This document shows positions 5,832 through 5,877 of a stretch of DNA of 5,877 bases, piece after piece (position 1 is the stretch's first letter; the number at the start of each line of letters is the position of its first letter). The notes below the pieces were generated by a model that saw only the letters and a program-made list of their open reading frames with translations, had not been told where the DNA came from and made no database searches. This DNA is from an uncultured Collinsella sp. (GTDB taxonomy: Bacteria > Actinomycetota > Coriobacteriia > Coriobacteriales > Coriobacteriaceae). Where the stretch lies: assembly GCA_900552295.1 (NCBI GenBank), contig URZB01000106.1:1-5877 (forward strand), given 5' to 3'. The position numbers and the translations under genes are program-made.

Positions 5832-5877
5832 CTGTCTCTTATACACATCTCCGAGCCCACGAGACGGAGCTACATCT
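5832..5877. other. Nextera/Tn5 sequencing adapter and index (artefact)
   Basis: CTGTCTCTTATACACATCT (5832-5850) is the 19-base Tn5 mosaic end used in Nextera libraries. CCGAGCCCACGAGAC (5851-5865) is the read-2 side adapter. GGAGCTAC (5866-5873) fits an eight-base i7 index, and ATCT (5874-5877) begins the P7 sequence. This is read-through from a short insert, not genomic DNA or a natural transposon. Confidence 0.98.

Noticed and set aside
5832..5850. Tn5 end as a sign of a natural transposon
   Set aside because: The mosaic end is followed by synthetic adapter and index, with no transposase gene or second end.

Overview
The window looks like a metagenome-style or draft-genome contig from a high-GC, gut-type actinobacterium of the class Coriobacteriia, most likely Collinsella or a close relative. 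This is inferred from base composition, codon use and gene content (DisA beside IspD/IspF, a MntP efflux pump behind a Mn2+ riboswitch, PepD). I could not run a database search. The right end is not genomic: the last 46 bases are Nextera/Tn5 library adapter plus an index.

Layout from left to right. (1) Positions 2-49 hold the last 15 codons of an unidentified plus-strand gene. (2) A perfect 18-bp inverted repeat at 53-91 is a bidirectional terminator shared with the convergent operon to its right. (3) A minus-strand operon, disA-ispD-ispF (2361 down to 91), has overlapping gene ends. It couples a DNA-scanning c-di-AMP synthase to two steps of the MEP isoprenoid pathway. (4) A divergent intergenic region of about 350 bases (2362-2710) carries a candidate promoter, an imperfect inverted repeat and a yybP-ykoY-type Mn2+ riboswitch with its own intrinsic terminator. 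(5) The riboswitch precedes mntP, a manganese exporter. (6) A hipB-hipA type II toxin-antitoxin pair follows. Three near-identical palindromic sites overlap its promoter and are probably the antitoxin's operators. (7) A G-rich hairpin separates hipA from the convergent 3' part of pepD, a M20-family dipeptidase cut off by the adapter.

The clearest regulatory logic is in the middle. The 3' strand of riboswitch helix P1 lies inside the 5' arm of the terminator, so Mn2+ binding should favour read-through and expression of the exporter (an ON switch). Downstream, the HipB-like protein probably represses its own operon through the three TGCA-N6-TGCA sites. No strong terminator was seen between mntP and hipB.

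Cautions: codon use shifts within ispF, which raises the possibility of a chimeric left end; the middle of hipB may have been read out of frame; and the right end is adapter. No wholly new system is evident. The triple operator array is the best candidate for something undescribed.
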